64,000 nt of DNA, from positions 914,501-978,500 of the forward strand of contig NZ_FXAK01000007.1 of the NCBI RefSeq assembly GCF_900177515.1. Reading direction: 5' to 3'. The notes under the pieces were generated by a model. The model searched no databases, had not been told where the DNA came from, and was given only the letters and a program-made list of their open reading frames with translations. The position numbers and the translations under genes were made by a program. The stretch is from Azospirillum oryzae (GTDB taxonomy: Bacteria > Pseudomonadota > Alphaproteobacteria > Azospirillales > Azospirillaceae). Below are positions 36,140 to 45,094 of the stretch, piece after piece; the stretch's first letter is position 1; every line of letters starts with the position of its first letter.

Positions 36140-37162
36140 ATGAAACTCGTGAAGCTCCTGTGCGCGGCTGCGGTCGGCTGCATGATGGCGGCGCCAATGG
36201 CCATTTCGACGGCCTGGGCCCAGGACCAGATCGTCATCAAGTTCAGCCACGTCGTCGCCCCGGAGACGCCGAAGGGCAAGGGTGCCGAGAAGTTCAAGGA
36301 ACTGGCCGAGAAGCTGACGGCCGGCAAGGTCAAGGTCGAGGTCTATCCGAACAGCCAGCTCTACAAGGACAAGGAAGAGCTTGAGGCGCTGCAGCTCGGC
36401 GCTGTGCAGATGCTGGCCCCGTCGCTGGCCAAGTTCGGCCCGCTCGGCGCCAAGGAATTCGAGGTCTTCGACCTGCCCTACATCTTCCCCAGCAAGGAAG
36501 TCCTTCAGCGCGTCACCAAGGGCGAGATCGGCAAGAAGCTGTTCCAGAAGCTGGAGTCCAAGGGCATCATCGGGCTGGCCTACTGGGACAACGGCTTCAA
36601 GATCATGAGCGCCAACAAGCCGCTCATCAAGCCGGAGGACGTGAAGGGCCTGAAGATGCGCATCCAGTCGTCCAAGGTTCTGGACGCCCAGATGCGTGCC
36701 CTGGGCGCCCTGCCGCAGGTGATGGCCTTCTCCGAAGTGTATCAGGCGCTGCAGACCGGCGTCGTCGACGGCACCGAGAACCCGCCGTCGAACATGTACA
36801 CCCAGAAGATGCACGAGGTGCAGAAGAACGCCACGCTGACCGACCATGGCTATCTCGGCTATGCGGTCATCGTGAACAAGAAGTTCTGGGAAGGCCTGCC
36901 CGCCGACCTCCGCGGCAAGCTGGAAGAGGCGATGAAGGAGGCGACCGACTACGCCAACGACATCGCGCAGAACGAGAACGACGTGGCCCTGGCCCAGATG
37001 AAGGCGTCGGGCAAGACCGAGTTCCACACCCAGACCAAGGAAGAGCGCGAGGCCTGGATCAAGGCGCTGAAGCCGGTCCACAAGGACGCCGAATCCCGCG
37101 TCGGCAAGGACCTGATCGAAGCGATCTACAAGGAAGCCGCGGCTGCCGGCTTCAAGATGTAA
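36140..37162 (+). CDS. dctP: TRAP transporter substrate-binding protein DctP
   Basis: A 340-residue periplasmic solute-binding protein of the DctP family. The start at 36140 follows a GGAAGGGG site and gives a Sec signal peptide (cleavage after STAWAQ). The mature protein has IVIKFSHVVAPETPKGKGAEKF, the helix-spanning LKMRIQSSKVLDAQMRALGA with the conserved Arg that binds the substrate carboxylate, and FSEVYQALQTGVVDGTENPPSN. It captures C4-dicarboxylates (malate, succinate, fumarate) for DctQ-DctM. The substrate is inferred from similarity and the neighbouring DctSR pair. A 238-base gap with an inverted REP-like pair follows before dctQ. Confidence 0.95.
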   Translation: MKLVKLLCAAAVGCMMAAPMAISTAWAQDQIVIKFSHVVAPETPKGKGAEKFKELAEKLTAGKVKVEVYPNSQLYKDKEELEALQLGAVQMLAPSLAKFGPLGAKEFEVFDLPYIFPSKEVLQRVTKGEIGKKLFQKLESKGIIGLAYWDNGFKIMSANKPLIKPEDVKGLKMRIQSSKVLDAQMRALGALPQVMAFSEVYQALQTGVVDGTENPPSNMYTQKMHEVQKNATLTDHGYLGYAVIVNKKFWEGLPADLRGKLEEAMKEATDYANDIAQNENDVALAQMKASGKTEFHTQTKEEREAWIKALKPVHKDAESRVGKDLIEAIYKEAAAAGFKM

Positions 37163-37232
37163 GGACCTGGGAGCGGGCGGCCTCTTCCCGATGGAAGGCG
37201 TCGCCCCCTCGAACGCGACATCCGCCCTGTTC

Positions 37233-37324
37233 GGCCGTCATTCCCGCGAAGGCGGGAATCCAGCCTTCCCGATGTTTTCGCTGCGGCAGTCGCCTGGATC
37301 CCCGCCTGCGCGGGGATGACGGCC
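37233..37324. repeat. Inverted pair of REP-like palindromes (REPIN-type element)
   Basis: The left unit 37233-37263 contains GTCATTCCCGCGAAGGCGGG, and the right unit 37294-37324 contains CCCGCCTGCGCGGGGATGAC. Both are themselves hairpins, and they are inverted relative to one another with a 30-base spacer. Sequences like this are common intergenic repeats in proteobacteria. It sits between dctP and dctQ and may tune expression of dctP over dctQM. Confidence 0.8.
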
Positions 37325-37400
37325 AGACGGAGCGCCGTGGGTTTTGCGGCGCCTCTCCAGCGTACCAGACCATCTCCGCCGACCGGGAGATCCCCCCGAC

Positions 37401-37970
37401 ATGCTCATGAAACTGCTCAACCGCCTCGAGGAGACGCTGATCGCCTCGCTGATGGCGGTGGCGACGCTCGTCATCTTCGCGGCCGTCCTTCACCGTTATC
37501 TGTCCGGCGTGCCCTACATCCAGGACTACGTCATCCACTGGAATCTGGCCTGGGCCCAGGAACTTTGCATCTACCTGTTCGTGTGGATGGCCAAGTTCGG
37601 CGCCGCCTATGGCGTGCGCACCGGCATCCATGTCGGCGTGGACGTGGTGATCAACCGGCTGCGGCCGGAGATCCGCGGCCGCTTCGTCATCTTCGGCCTG
37701 CTGGCCGGCGCCCTGTTCACCGGCGTCGTCGGCACGCTGGGCGCCAATTTCGTCTACCACATGTCGGAGACGGAGCAGGTGTCGGCCGATCTGGAATGGC
37801 CGATGTGGATCATCTATCTGGCGATCCCACTCGGATCCTACCTGATGTGCTTCCGTTTCCTTCAGGTCGCCTGGACCTTCATCCGGACCGGCGAACTGCC
37901 CCACCACGATCATGCCCAGGTCGACGGCATCGACCCGGTCGAAGCCGCCAATGAAGGAGGCCCGGCATGA
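37401..37970 (+). CDS. dctQ: TRAP transporter small permease DctQ
   Basis: A 189-residue membrane protein with four hydrophobic helices. It shows the DctQ pattern: LEETLIASLMAVATLVIFAAVLHR (helix 1), WAQELCIYLFVWMAKFGAAYGVRTG with the conserved charged residues of helix 2, then VVINRLRP and the final SYLMCFRFLQVAW. The start at 37401 is preferred over an upstream reading that would enter the repeat region; ATG 37407 is possible. The stop overlaps the dctM start (ATGA), so the two permease subunits are coupled. Confidence 0.93.
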   Translation: MLMKLLNRLEETLIASLMAVATLVIFAAVLHRYLSGVPYIQDYVIHWNLAWAQELCIYLFVWMAKFGAAYGVRTGIHVGVDVVINRLRPEIRGRFVIFGLLAGALFTGVVGTLGANFVYHMSETEQVSADLEWPMWIIYLAIPLGSYLMCFRFLQVAWTFIRTGELPHHDHAQVDGIDPVEAANEGGPA

Positions 37971-39265
37971 ACGCCGCCATCATCTTCGGGCTGCTGCTGG
38001 CCCTCATGCTCACCGGCATGCCGATCTCCATCTCGCTCGGCCTGACGGTTCTGACCTTCCTGTTCACGATGACCGACGTGCCGATCGCGGCGGTGGCGCT
38101 GAAGCTGTTCACCGGCATCGAGAAGTTCGAGATCATGGCGATCCCGTTCTTCATCCTGGCCGGCAACTTCCTGACCCACGGCGGCGTCGCCCGGCGCATG
38201 ATCAACTTCGCCACCTCGATGGTCGGGCACTGGCACGGCGGCCTCGGTCTGGCCGGCGTGCTGGCCTGCGCCCTGTTCGCGGCGGTGTCGGGCTCCAGCC
38301 CGGCGACGGTGGTGGCCATCGGCTCCATCATCCTGCCGGCGATGGTCAAGCAGGGCTTCCCGAAGAATTTCGGCGCCGGCATCGTCACCACCTCCGGCGC
38401 GCTCGGCATCCTGATCCCGCCGTCGATCGTGATGGTGATGTACTGCGTCGCCACCACCGGCCATCCGCAGGCGCCGTCCATTGGCCAGATGTTCCTGGCC
38501 GGCGTTGTGCCGGGCCTGATGCTTGCCGCCTTCCTCGGCTTCACCACCTGGTTCCGTGCCCGCAAGTTCGGCTATCCCCGCCTCCCCAAGGCGTCGGCCG
38601 GCCAGCGCTGGCACGCCTTCCGCGAGAGCTTCTGGGGCCTGCTGCTGATCGTCGTCGTGATGGGCGGCATCTACACCGGCGTCTTCACCCCGACGGAAGC
38701 GGCGGCGATGGCGGCGGTCTATGCCTTCGTCGTGGCGGTGTTCGTCTACCGCGACATGCCGCTCAGCCGGGTGCCGAAGGTGCTGCTGGACAGCGCCAGC
38801 ATGTCGGCGATGCTGCTCTACATCATCACCAACGCCGTCCTCTTCTCCTTCGTCATGACGTCGGAGCAGATCCCGCAGAACATGGCGGCCTGGATCCAGA
38901 GCCAGCATCTGGGCGTGTGGGTCTTCCTGCTGGTGGTGAACATCGTGCTGCTGGCCGCCGGCAACTTCATGGAGCCGTCGTCCATCGTCCTGATCATGGC
39001 GCCGATCCTGTTCCCGGTGGCGATGTCGCTGGGCATCGATCCGGTCCATTTCGGCATCCTGATCATCGTGAACATGGAGGTCGGCATGTGCCACCCCCCG
39101 GTGGGCCTGAACCTCTACGTCGCATCGGGCATCACCAAGATGGGCATCACCGAACTGACGGTGGCGGTGTGGCCGTGGCTGCTGACGATGCTGCTCTTCC
39201 TCGGCCTCGTCACCTATGTGCCGGCGATCTCGCTGTGGTTCCCGCGCCTGATCGGGGCCATGTAG
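37967..39265 (+). CDS. dctM: TRAP transporter large permease DctM
   Basis: A 432-residue inner-membrane protein of about 11-12 helices, the ion-coupled translocation subunit of the TRAP transporter. Characteristic segments are ALMLTGMPISISLGLTVL at the N-terminus, IPFFILAGNFLTHGGVARRMINF, FAAVSGSSPATVVAIGSI, GALGILIPPSIVMV, and the C-terminal EVGMCHPPVGLNLYVASGI. Length is normal. Last gene of dctPQM; a 12-bp hairpin 55 bases later likely ends the transcript. Confidence 0.96.
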   Translation: MNAAIIFGLLLALMLTGMPISISLGLTVLTFLFTMTDVPIAAVALKLFTGIEKFEIMAIPFFILAGNFLTHGGVARRMINFATSMVGHWHGGLGLAGVLACALFAAVSGSSPATVVAIGSIILPAMVKQGFPKNFGAGIVTTSGALGILIPPSIVMVMYCVATTGHPQAPSIGQMFLAGVVPGLMLAAFLGFTTWFRARKFGYPRLPKASAGQRWHAFRESFWGLLLIVVVMGGIYTGVFTPTEAAAMAAVYAFVVAVFVYRDMPLSRVPKVLLDSASMSAMLLYIITNAVLFSFVMTSEQIPQNMAAWIQSQHLGVWVFLLVVNIVLLAAGNFMEPSSIVLIMAPILFPVAMSLGIDPVHFGILIIVNMEVGMCHPPVGLNLYVASGITKMGITELTVAVWPWLLTMLLFLGLVTYVPAISLWFPRLIGAM

Positions 39266-39319
39266 AAAAGCCCGGCGTAAAGCCACAGATCGTCAGGGGA
39301 TTTCCCTCGCTGAGTCGGC

Positions 39320-39358
39320 AGGGGCCGCGAAGTCCGGAACGGGATTTCGCGGCCCCTT
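39320..39358 (+). terminator. Hairpin terminator after dctM
   Basis: AGGGGCCGCGAA (39320-39331) pairs perfectly with TTCGCGGCCCCT (39346-39357) around a 14-base loop. Only two T residues follow, so it is a strong hairpin with a weak U-tract. Confidence 0.65.
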
Positions 39359-39471
39359 CGCGTATCCGGCCCTTCATTATTGTCTCCATTACATTGTTGT
39401 GCATTGAAGCGGACGCGCGGCCGGGCCTAAACTTCGCGTTCTTCCGCCGCCAGCCAGACCAGAGGTTAGCC

Positions 39472-41541
39472 TTGCCGGCCCAATTCCTCCCCACCGCCTG
39501 TCCGCACGACTGCCCCAGCACCTGCGCCCTGGAGGTGGAGCGTCTCGCCCCCGACCGCATCGGCGCCCCCGAACGCATTGGCAAGGTGCGCGGCGCGGCG
39601 GAGAACAGCTACACCGCCGGCGTCATCTGTGCGAAGGTCAGCCGCTATGCCGAGCGGGTGCATTCCCCCGACCGGCTGAAGACGCCCCTGCTGCGCACCG
39701 GCCCCAAGGGCTCCGGCCAGTGGAAGGAGATCGGCTGGGACGAGGCGCTGGACCGCATCGCAGACTCCTTCCTGACGGCCGAGCGCACCCATGGCCCCGA
39801 AGCCGTCTGGCCCTATTTCTACGCCGGCACCATGGGTCTGGTGCAGCGCGGCGCCATCCAGCGCCTGCGCCATGCCAAGGGCTATTCGCGCCAGACCAGC
39901 ACGGTGTGCGACACGCCGGCCAACATGGGCTGGCTCGCCGGCTACGGCGACATCCGCGGTGCCGACCCGCGCGAGATGGCGGAGAGCGACCTGATCGTCA
40001 ACTGGGGCGGCAACCCGGTGGCGACCCAGGTCAACGTCATGACCCATGTCAGCCGCGCCCGCAAAGGCCGCGGCGCCAAGCTGGTCACCATCGACCCCTA
40101 TCGCACCGGCACGGCCGAGGTCTCCGACCTGCACCTGATGCTGCGGCCGGGCACCGACGGGGCGCTGGCCTGCGCGGTGATGCATGTGCTGTTCCGCGAC
40201 GGCTACGCCGACCGCGCCTATCTGGCCCGGCTCGCCGCCGGCACCGACCGGCTGGAGGCGCATCTCGCCACCCGCACGCCCGAATGGGCGGCCGGCATCA
40301 CCGGCCTGACCGTGGCGGAGATCGAGGAGTTCGCCCGCCTCTACGGCACCACCAAGCGCAGCTACCTGCGCATCGGCTACGGCCTGTCGCGTGCCCACAA
40401 CGGCGCCGCCCAGGTCCATGCCGTGTCCTGCCTGCCGGTGGTCACCGGCGCATGGCAGCACAAGGGCGGCGGCGCTCTCTATTGCTCGTCCGGCATCTAC
40501 AAGCTCGACAAGACCCTGTCGGAGGGGCTGGACCGGCTGGATACCTCGGTGCGCAGCTTCGACCAGTCGCGCATCGGCGCGGTGCTGACCGGCGACCCGC
40601 GCGACCTGACCAGCGGCCCGCCGGTGACGGCGATGCTGATCCAGAACACCAACCCGGCGGCGATCTGCCCGGATTCGACCCGTGTTCGCCAGGGCTTCCT
40701 GCGCGAGGATCTGTTCGTCGCGGTGCATGAGCAGTTCATGACCGACACGGCCAAGCTGGCCGATCTGGTGATTCCCGCCACCACCTTCCTGGAGCATGAC
40801 GACATCTACCGCGGCGGCGGCCAGATGCACATCCTGATCGGCCGCAAGGTGATCGAGCCGCAGTTCGAGGCGCGCGAGAACCACTGGGTCATCTCCGAGG
40901 TCGCCCGCCGCGTCGGCGCCGAGCATCCCGGCTTCGGCATGACCGCGCTGGAGATCATCGACGCCATGCTGAAGGCCTCCAACCTGGGCGACGCGGCGAC
41001 CCTGACAGAGAACCGCTGGATCGACGCCCAGCCGGAATTCGAGACCTCGCACTTCCTCAACGGCTTCGCCCATCCCGACGACAAGTTCCGTTTCGCCCCC
41101 GACTGGGCGGCGCTCGGTCCCTATGGCGGCATGCCGGAACTGCCCGACCACATGCCCCCCGGCCGCGACGCCGACGCCGAGCATCCGTTCCGCCTCGTCA
41201 CCGCCCCGGCCCGCCAGTTCCTCAACACCTCCTTCACCGAGACGCTGACCGCCCAGAAGCGTGAAGGTCGTCCCACCGCGCTGATCCACCCCGACGACGC
41301 GACCGGTCTGGGCCTTGCCGACGGCGACGCCGTGCGTCTGGGCAACCCGCAGGGCAGCGTGGTGGTCCATGCCAAGCCCTTCGCCGGCGTGCCGCGCGGT
41401 GTGGTGATCGTCGAAGGCATCTGGCCCAACAGCGCCTTCGTCGAGGGCATGGGCATCAACAGCCTGACCTCGCCGGAGCCGGTCCCGCCCGCGGGTGGGG
41501 CGGCGTTCCACGACACGGCGGTTTGGATGCGGGCGGCGTAA
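39472..41541 (+). CDS. Molybdopterin-dependent oxidoreductase with N-terminal 4Fe-4S site
   Basis: A protein of 689 residues, starting with a TTG at 39472 (AGAGG eight bases upstream), the only reasonable start near the conserved N-terminus. The cysteine motif CPHDCPSTC plus a later Cys in GVICAKVSRY binds a 4Fe-4S cluster. The Moco core follows with ETA-like segments (DLIVNWGGNPVATQ, KLVTIDPYRTGTAEVSD), QNTNPAAICPDS, and a C-terminal dinucleotide-binding domain (RLVTAPARQFLNTSF, IHPDDATGLGLADGDAVRL). No Tat signal, so it is cytoplasmic, as with assimilatory enzymes. The substrate is unknown; it stands alone, without partner subunits. Confidence 0.88.
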   Translation: MPAQFLPTACPHDCPSTCALEVERLAPDRIGAPERIGKVRGAAENSYTAGVICAKVSRYAERVHSPDRLKTPLLRTGPKGSGQWKEIGWDEALDRIADSFLTAERTHGPEAVWPYFYAGTMGLVQRGAIQRLRHAKGYSRQTSTVCDTPANMGWLAGYGDIRGADPREMAESDLIVNWGGNPVATQVNVMTHVSRARKGRGAKLVTIDPYRTGTAEVSDLHLMLRPGTDGALACAVMHVLFRDGYADRAYLARLAAGTDRLEAHLATRTPEWAAGITGLTVAEIEEFARLYGTTKRSYLRIGYGLSRAHNGAAQVHAVSCLPVVTGAWQHKGGGALYCSSGIYKLDKTLSEGLDRLDTSVRSFDQSRIGAVLTGDPRDLTSGPPVTAMLIQNTNPAAICPDSTRVRQGFLREDLFVAVHEQFMTDTAKLADLVIPATTFLEHDDIYRGGGQMHILIGRKVIEPQFEARENHWVISEVARRVGAEHPGFGMTALEIIDAMLKASNLGDAATLTENRWIDAQPEFETSHFLNGFAHPDDKFRFAPDWAALGPYGGMPELPDHMPPGRDADAEHPFRLVTAPARQFLNTSFTETLTAQKREGRPTALIHPDDATGLGLADGDAVRLGNPQGSVVVHAKPFAGVPRGVVIVEGIWPNSAFVEGMGINSLTSPEPVPPAGGAAFHDTAVWMRAA

Positions 41542-41554
41542 GTTCGGCCGCGGG

Positions 41555-41659
41555 TGCCCCCTCCCTAACCCTCCCCCGCCTTCGGCGGGAGAGGGGACTG
41601 CCGCCGTTCTGCGACTTGCTCCCTCTCCCGCGAAGCGGGGGAGGGTTGGGGAGGGGGCA
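41555..41659. repeat. Intergenic inverted-repeat element, family A copy 1
   Basis: 25-base terminal inverted repeats (41555-41579 and 41635-41659, one mismatch, beginning TGCCCCCTCCCTAACCCTCC) enclose an inner part with CCCTCTCCCGCGAAGCGGG. It lies 13 bases after the oxidoreductase stop. Related elements occur at 47788-47934 and 55012-55190. Confidence 0.85.
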
Positions 41660-41764
41660 TTTCGTCAGCCGACGACATCCCACCCCTGTCAACACCCACC
41701 CGTGCGCCACGCGCCCATCTCTGCTATGGCTGTGCCCCCATCCCAGCGACCGTGCAGCACCGCC

Positions 41765-43561
41765 ATGACCGAAGCCGCCGCCTTCCTCAACGTCGCCAAC
41801 TCCCTGTCCGGCAAGCGCTGGCAGGCGCGGCCCTGCGACGAGCGGCAGGCGCAGGCTCTCACCCAGGGGCGCGGCCTGCCGGAGATCGTCGGCCGGGTGC
41901 TGGCCGCCCGCGGCGTCACCGACGAGACCTGCGACACCTTTCTGAACCCGACGCTGAAGGCGCTGCTGCCCGATCCCTCGCGCTTCTGCGACATGGACCC
42001 GGCGGCCGAACGCATCGCACGCGCCATCCGCGACGGCGAGCCGGTGGCGGTCTTCGGCGACTACGATGTCGACGGCGCCACCTCCGCCGCGCTGCTGCGC
42101 CGCTTCTTCCGCTCGCTCGGCGCCGACATCCGCGTCTATGTCCCCGACCGCATCACCGAGGGCTACGGCCCGAACGCCGCGGCGCTGCTGCGGTTGAAGG
42201 GGGAGGGGGTGCGGCTGGTGGTGACCGTCGATTGCGGCATCTCCGCCTTCGCGGCGCTGGAGGCGGCGGCCGATGCCGGGCTGGAGGTCGTCGTGCTCGA
42301 CCACCATGCCGCCGAACCGCGCCTGCCGCCCGCCGTCGCCCTGGTAAACCCCAACCGGCTGGACGAGGACGGCGCCTATCGCACACTCTGCGCCGCCGGC
42401 GTCACCTTCATCACCATCGTCGCCGTCAACCGCGCACTGCGCCAGTCCGGCTTCTACGCCGACCGGCCGGAGCCCAACCTGATGGAGTGGCTGGACCTCG
42501 TCGCTCTCGGCACGGTGTGCGACGTGGTGCCCCTGACCGGGCTGAATCGCGCGCTGGTGGCGCAGGGGCTGAAGGTGATGGCGCGCCGCGCCAACCCCGG
42601 TCTCGCCGCCCTCTCCGACGTGGCCGGCGTGAAGGAGAAGCCTGACGCCTATCATGCCGGCTACGTCCTCGGCCCGCGCGTGAATGCCGGCGGCCGGGTG
42701 GGCGCGTCAGACCTCGGCGCCCGCCTGCTCTCCACCGACGATCCCATCGAGGCGATGGAACTGGCCCAGCGCCTGGAAGGCCACAACGCCGAACGCCGCA
42801 CCATCGAGCAATCGGTGCTGGACGAGGCGCTGGAGCGCGTCGCCGCCGAAGCCGGACGCGAGACCGATCTGGTCTTCGTCACCGGTGTCGGCTGGCACCC
42901 CGGCGTCATCGGCATCGTCGCCGCCCGCCTGAAGGAGCGCTACAGCCGCCCCGCCTGCGTCGTCGCGCTGGAGCAAACCGCCGACGGCACCGTCATCGGC
43001 AAGGCGTCCGGCCGCTCGGTCCGCGGTGTCGATCTGGGGTCGGCGGTGATCGCCGCCCGGCAGGAGGGGCTGCTGCTGGCCGGCGGCGGCCACCGCATGG
43101 CGGCCGGCTTCACCGTGGCCGGCGACAAGATCGACGCTCTGCGCGACTTCCTGCACGGCCGCATCTCCGAACAGGTGGCATCCGCCCCGCTGGTGCCGAC
43201 GCTGGAACTGGACGGCGCCCTGTCGGTCGGCGGCGCCAGCGTCGGGTTGGTGACGATGCTCGACAAGCTCGGCCCCTACGGCACCGGCAACTCCGAACCG
43301 CGCTTCGCCATCGCCGACGCCCGCGTTGTGCGTGCCGACGTGGTGGGCGCCAACCATGTCCGCTGCATCCTGCAGGGCAACGACGGCGCCCGGCTGAAGG
43401 CCATCGCCTTCCGTGCGCTGGACAGCGACATGGGCCAAGCCCTGCTGACCGGCCGCGGCACGCCCTTCCACCTCGCCGGCGTGCTGCGCATCGACCGCTG
43501 GAACGGGTCCGAGGGCGTGCAGTTGCTGATCGACGACGCGGCGCCGGCGCGGTCCGCCTGA
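41765..43561 (+). CDS. recJ: Single-stranded-DNA-specific exonuclease RecJ
   Basis: A 598-residue 5'-3' exonuclease of recombination and repair. The DHH motifs are clear: VAVFGDYDVDGATSAALL, VVTVDCGISA, VVLDHHAAEPRLP and the DHHA1 part with GWHPGVIGIVAARLKERYSRP and LLLAGGGHRMAAGFTV. The OB-like domain at the C-terminus includes LDKLGPYGTGNSEPRFA. The start at 41765 gives the normal N-terminus; an upstream reading would run through the repeat element. Length is usual. tRNA-Glu follows 109 bases downstream. Confidence 0.95.
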   Translation: MTEAAAFLNVANSLSGKRWQARPCDERQAQALTQGRGLPEIVGRVLAARGVTDETCDTFLNPTLKALLPDPSRFCDMDPAAERIARAIRDGEPVAVFGDYDVDGATSAALLRRFFRSLGADIRVYVPDRITEGYGPNAAALLRLKGEGVRLVVTVDCGISAFAALEAAADAGLEVVVLDHHAAEPRLPPAVALVNPNRLDEDGAYRTLCAAGVTFITIVAVNRALRQSGFYADRPEPNLMEWLDLVALGTVCDVVPLTGLNRALVAQGLKVMARRANPGLAALSDVAGVKEKPDAYHAGYVLGPRVNAGGRVGASDLGARLLSTDDPIEAMELAQRLEGHNAERRTIEQSVLDEALERVAAEAGRETDLVFVTGVGWHPGVIGIVAARLKERYSRPACVVALEQTADGTVIGKASGRSVRGVDLGSAVIAARQEGLLLAGGGHRMAAGFTVAGDKIDALRDFLHGRISEQVASAPLVPTLELDGALSVGGASVGLVTMLDKLGPYGTGNSEPRFAIADARVVRADVVGANHVRCILQGNDGARLKAIAFRALDSDMGQALLTGRGTPFHLAGVLRIDRWNGSEGVQLLIDDAAPARSA

Positions 43562-43621
43562 GCCTTCGCAAGACGCCGGGCGGGCAGGGCGCAAAAAAGT
43601 ATCGGAGGATGCAAAAAAGCG

Positions 43622-43650
43622 CTTGCGCTCCCCGGCTCCGATCTTTAGAA
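43622..43650 (+). promoter_or_regulatory. Candidate promoter of tRNA-Glu
   Basis: CTTGCG (43622-43627), 17 bases, TTAGAA (43645-43650) resembles a housekeeping -35/-10 pair, with a start expected about 14 bases before the mature tRNA. Two GCAAAAAAG direct repeats lie just upstream. Matches are imperfect. Confidence 0.4.
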
Positions 43651-43670
43651 AGCGCGTCACCGCGAACGAC

Positions 43671-43746
<76 letters not shown>

Positions 43747-43774
43747 CCTTCTCCAAGGTGCGCGACAAGCTTAG

Positions 43775-43802
43775 AAGGCCCGGCTGCATTGCCGGGCCTT
43801 TT
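43775..43802 (+). terminator. Rho-independent terminator after tRNA-Glu
   Basis: AAGGCCCGGC and GCCGGGCCTT form a ten-base-pair stem with the loop TGCATT, followed by a T-rich run (TTTTGCTTTT). It lies 28 bases after the tRNA. Confidence 0.9.
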
Positions 43803-43889
43803 GCTTTTGGCGGGATTTGCGCCCGGCGGTTGCCCGCCGATGCCGTTTCGCCCATCCTGAATCTTCCGGCCGCAGCAGAGCTGACCGCT

Positions 43890-44909
43890 ATGACCGCCCC
43901 GAACCCCGCCATCCCCCTCAGCGTCGCCCCGATGATGGACTGGACCGACCGGCATTGCCGGTACTTCCACCGTCTGCTGTCGCGCTCGACCCTGCTCTAT
44001 ACCGAGATGGTCACCACGGGCGCCGTGCTGCATGGCGACCGCGAGCGGCTGCTGGGCTTCGACGCGGCGGAGCATCCGGTGGCGCTCCAGCTCGGCGGGT
44101 CCGACCCGGCGGACCTCGCCGCCTGCGCCCGCATCGCGGAAGAGTGGGGCTATGACGAGGTCAACCTGAACGTCGGTTGTCCCAGCGACCGCGTGCAGTC
44201 CGGCCGCTTCGGCGCCTGCCTGATGGCGGAACCGGATCTGGTGGCCCGGCTGGTCGGCGCCATGCGCGAGGCCGTGTCGATCCCCGTCACCGTCAAGTCG
44301 CGCATCGCCATCGACGAGATGGAGGAATGGCCGACGCTCGACCACTTCATCCGCACCGTTTCCGCCGCGGGCTGCACCCACTTCATCGTCCACGCCCGCA
44401 AGGCCTGGCTGAAGGGCCTCAGCCCCAAGGAAAACCGGGACATCCCGCCGCTGCGCTACGACCTCGTCCACCGGCTGAAGGCGGAGTATCCGCACCTCAC
44501 CATCGCCATCAACGGCGGGATCAAGACGCTGGACGAGGCCGAGGAACATCTGGGCAAGGTCGACAGCGTGATGATCGGCCGCGCCGCCTACGAGACGCCC
44601 TATCTGCTGGCCGACGCCGACCGCCGCCTGATGGGCGGGGAACCCGGTCCCGACCGCCACGCGGTGATCGCGGCCATGCTGCCCTACATCGAGGCACGCA
44701 TGACGCTGGGCACGCCGCTCTCCTCCATCACCCGCCACATGCTGGGCCTGTTCCAGGGCCTGCCCGGCGCCCGCGCCTACCGCCGCCACATCGCCGAGAA
44801 CGCCCACCGTCCCGGCGCCGGCCCGGAAGTGCTGGAACGCGCAGCCTCGCTCGTGCGTCGGCGCACGGCCGAAGAGGCGGCCGGAGAGGCGGTCGAGGAA
44901 GCGGCGTGA
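43890..44909 (+). CDS. dusA: tRNA-dihydrouridine synthase A
   Basis: A 339-residue FMN enzyme reducing uridine 20/20a in the tRNA D-loop. The start at 43890 gives the DusA-type N-terminus (LSVAPMMDWTDRHCRYFHRLLS). The catalytic Cys97 lies in NLNVGCPSDRVQ. Other landmarks are VTVKSRIAIDEMEEW, FIVHARKAWLKGLSPKENR, INGGIKTLDEAEEHL and VMIGRAAYETPYLL. The C-terminal 20 residues are Glu/Ala-rich. It lies just behind the tRNA-Glu terminator, and an upstream in-frame reading into that terminator is unlikely to be translated. Confidence 0.93.
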   Translation: MTAPNPAIPLSVAPMMDWTDRHCRYFHRLLSRSTLLYTEMVTTGAVLHGDRERLLGFDAAEHPVALQLGGSDPADLAACARIAEEWGYDEVNLNVGCPSDRVQSGRFGACLMAEPDLVARLVGAMREAVSIPVTVKSRIAIDEMEEWPTLDHFIRTVSAAGCTHFIVHARKAWLKGLSPKENRDIPPLRYDLVHRLKAEYPHLTIAINGGIKTLDEAEEHLGKVDSVMIGRAAYETPYLLADADRRLMGGEPGPDRHAVIAAMLPYIEARMTLGTPLSSITRHMLGLFQGLPGARAYRRHIAENAHRPGAGPEVLERAASLVRRRTAEEAAGEAVEEAA

Positions 44910-44921
44910 GAGGCCCCGGCC

Positions 44922-44982
44922 CGGATGGAACACTGAACACACCCCGGAAAACTGTTTCACGGCGTTCCAAACGTTCCATCCG
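44922..44982. repeat. 61-bp inverted-repeat element, family B copy 1
   Basis: The ends CGGATGGAAC (44922-44931) and GTTCCATCCG (44973-44982) are perfect inverted repeats. The inner parts hold ACTGAACA and CGTTCCAAACGTTCC. The reverse complement shares both end blocks with 53735-53781. It lies between dusA and thrC, about 110 bases before the thrC start. Confidence 0.75.
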
Positions 44983-45094
44983 CAGCCACCAAGCGCCCCC
45001 AACCGGACGGAATATGCGCCGTGCGTCCCGCACCGCTTGCGTGCGGGCAGGGTCCTCGCTAACTATGCCCACTTCATCGGACGGAGTGTAAGCG

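Noticed and set aside
33632-37162. A very long plus-strand frame running through dctP
   Set aside because: Only its last 340 residues are DctP. The rest is the complement of the sensor kinase gene and lacks any family similarity; a signal peptide and ribosome-binding site mark the true start at 36140.
37912-39471. In-frame extension of the molybdopterin oxidoreductase back into dctM
   Set aside because: The extension is dctM read in another frame. The conserved N-terminus with CPHDCPSTC begins right after the TTG at 39472.
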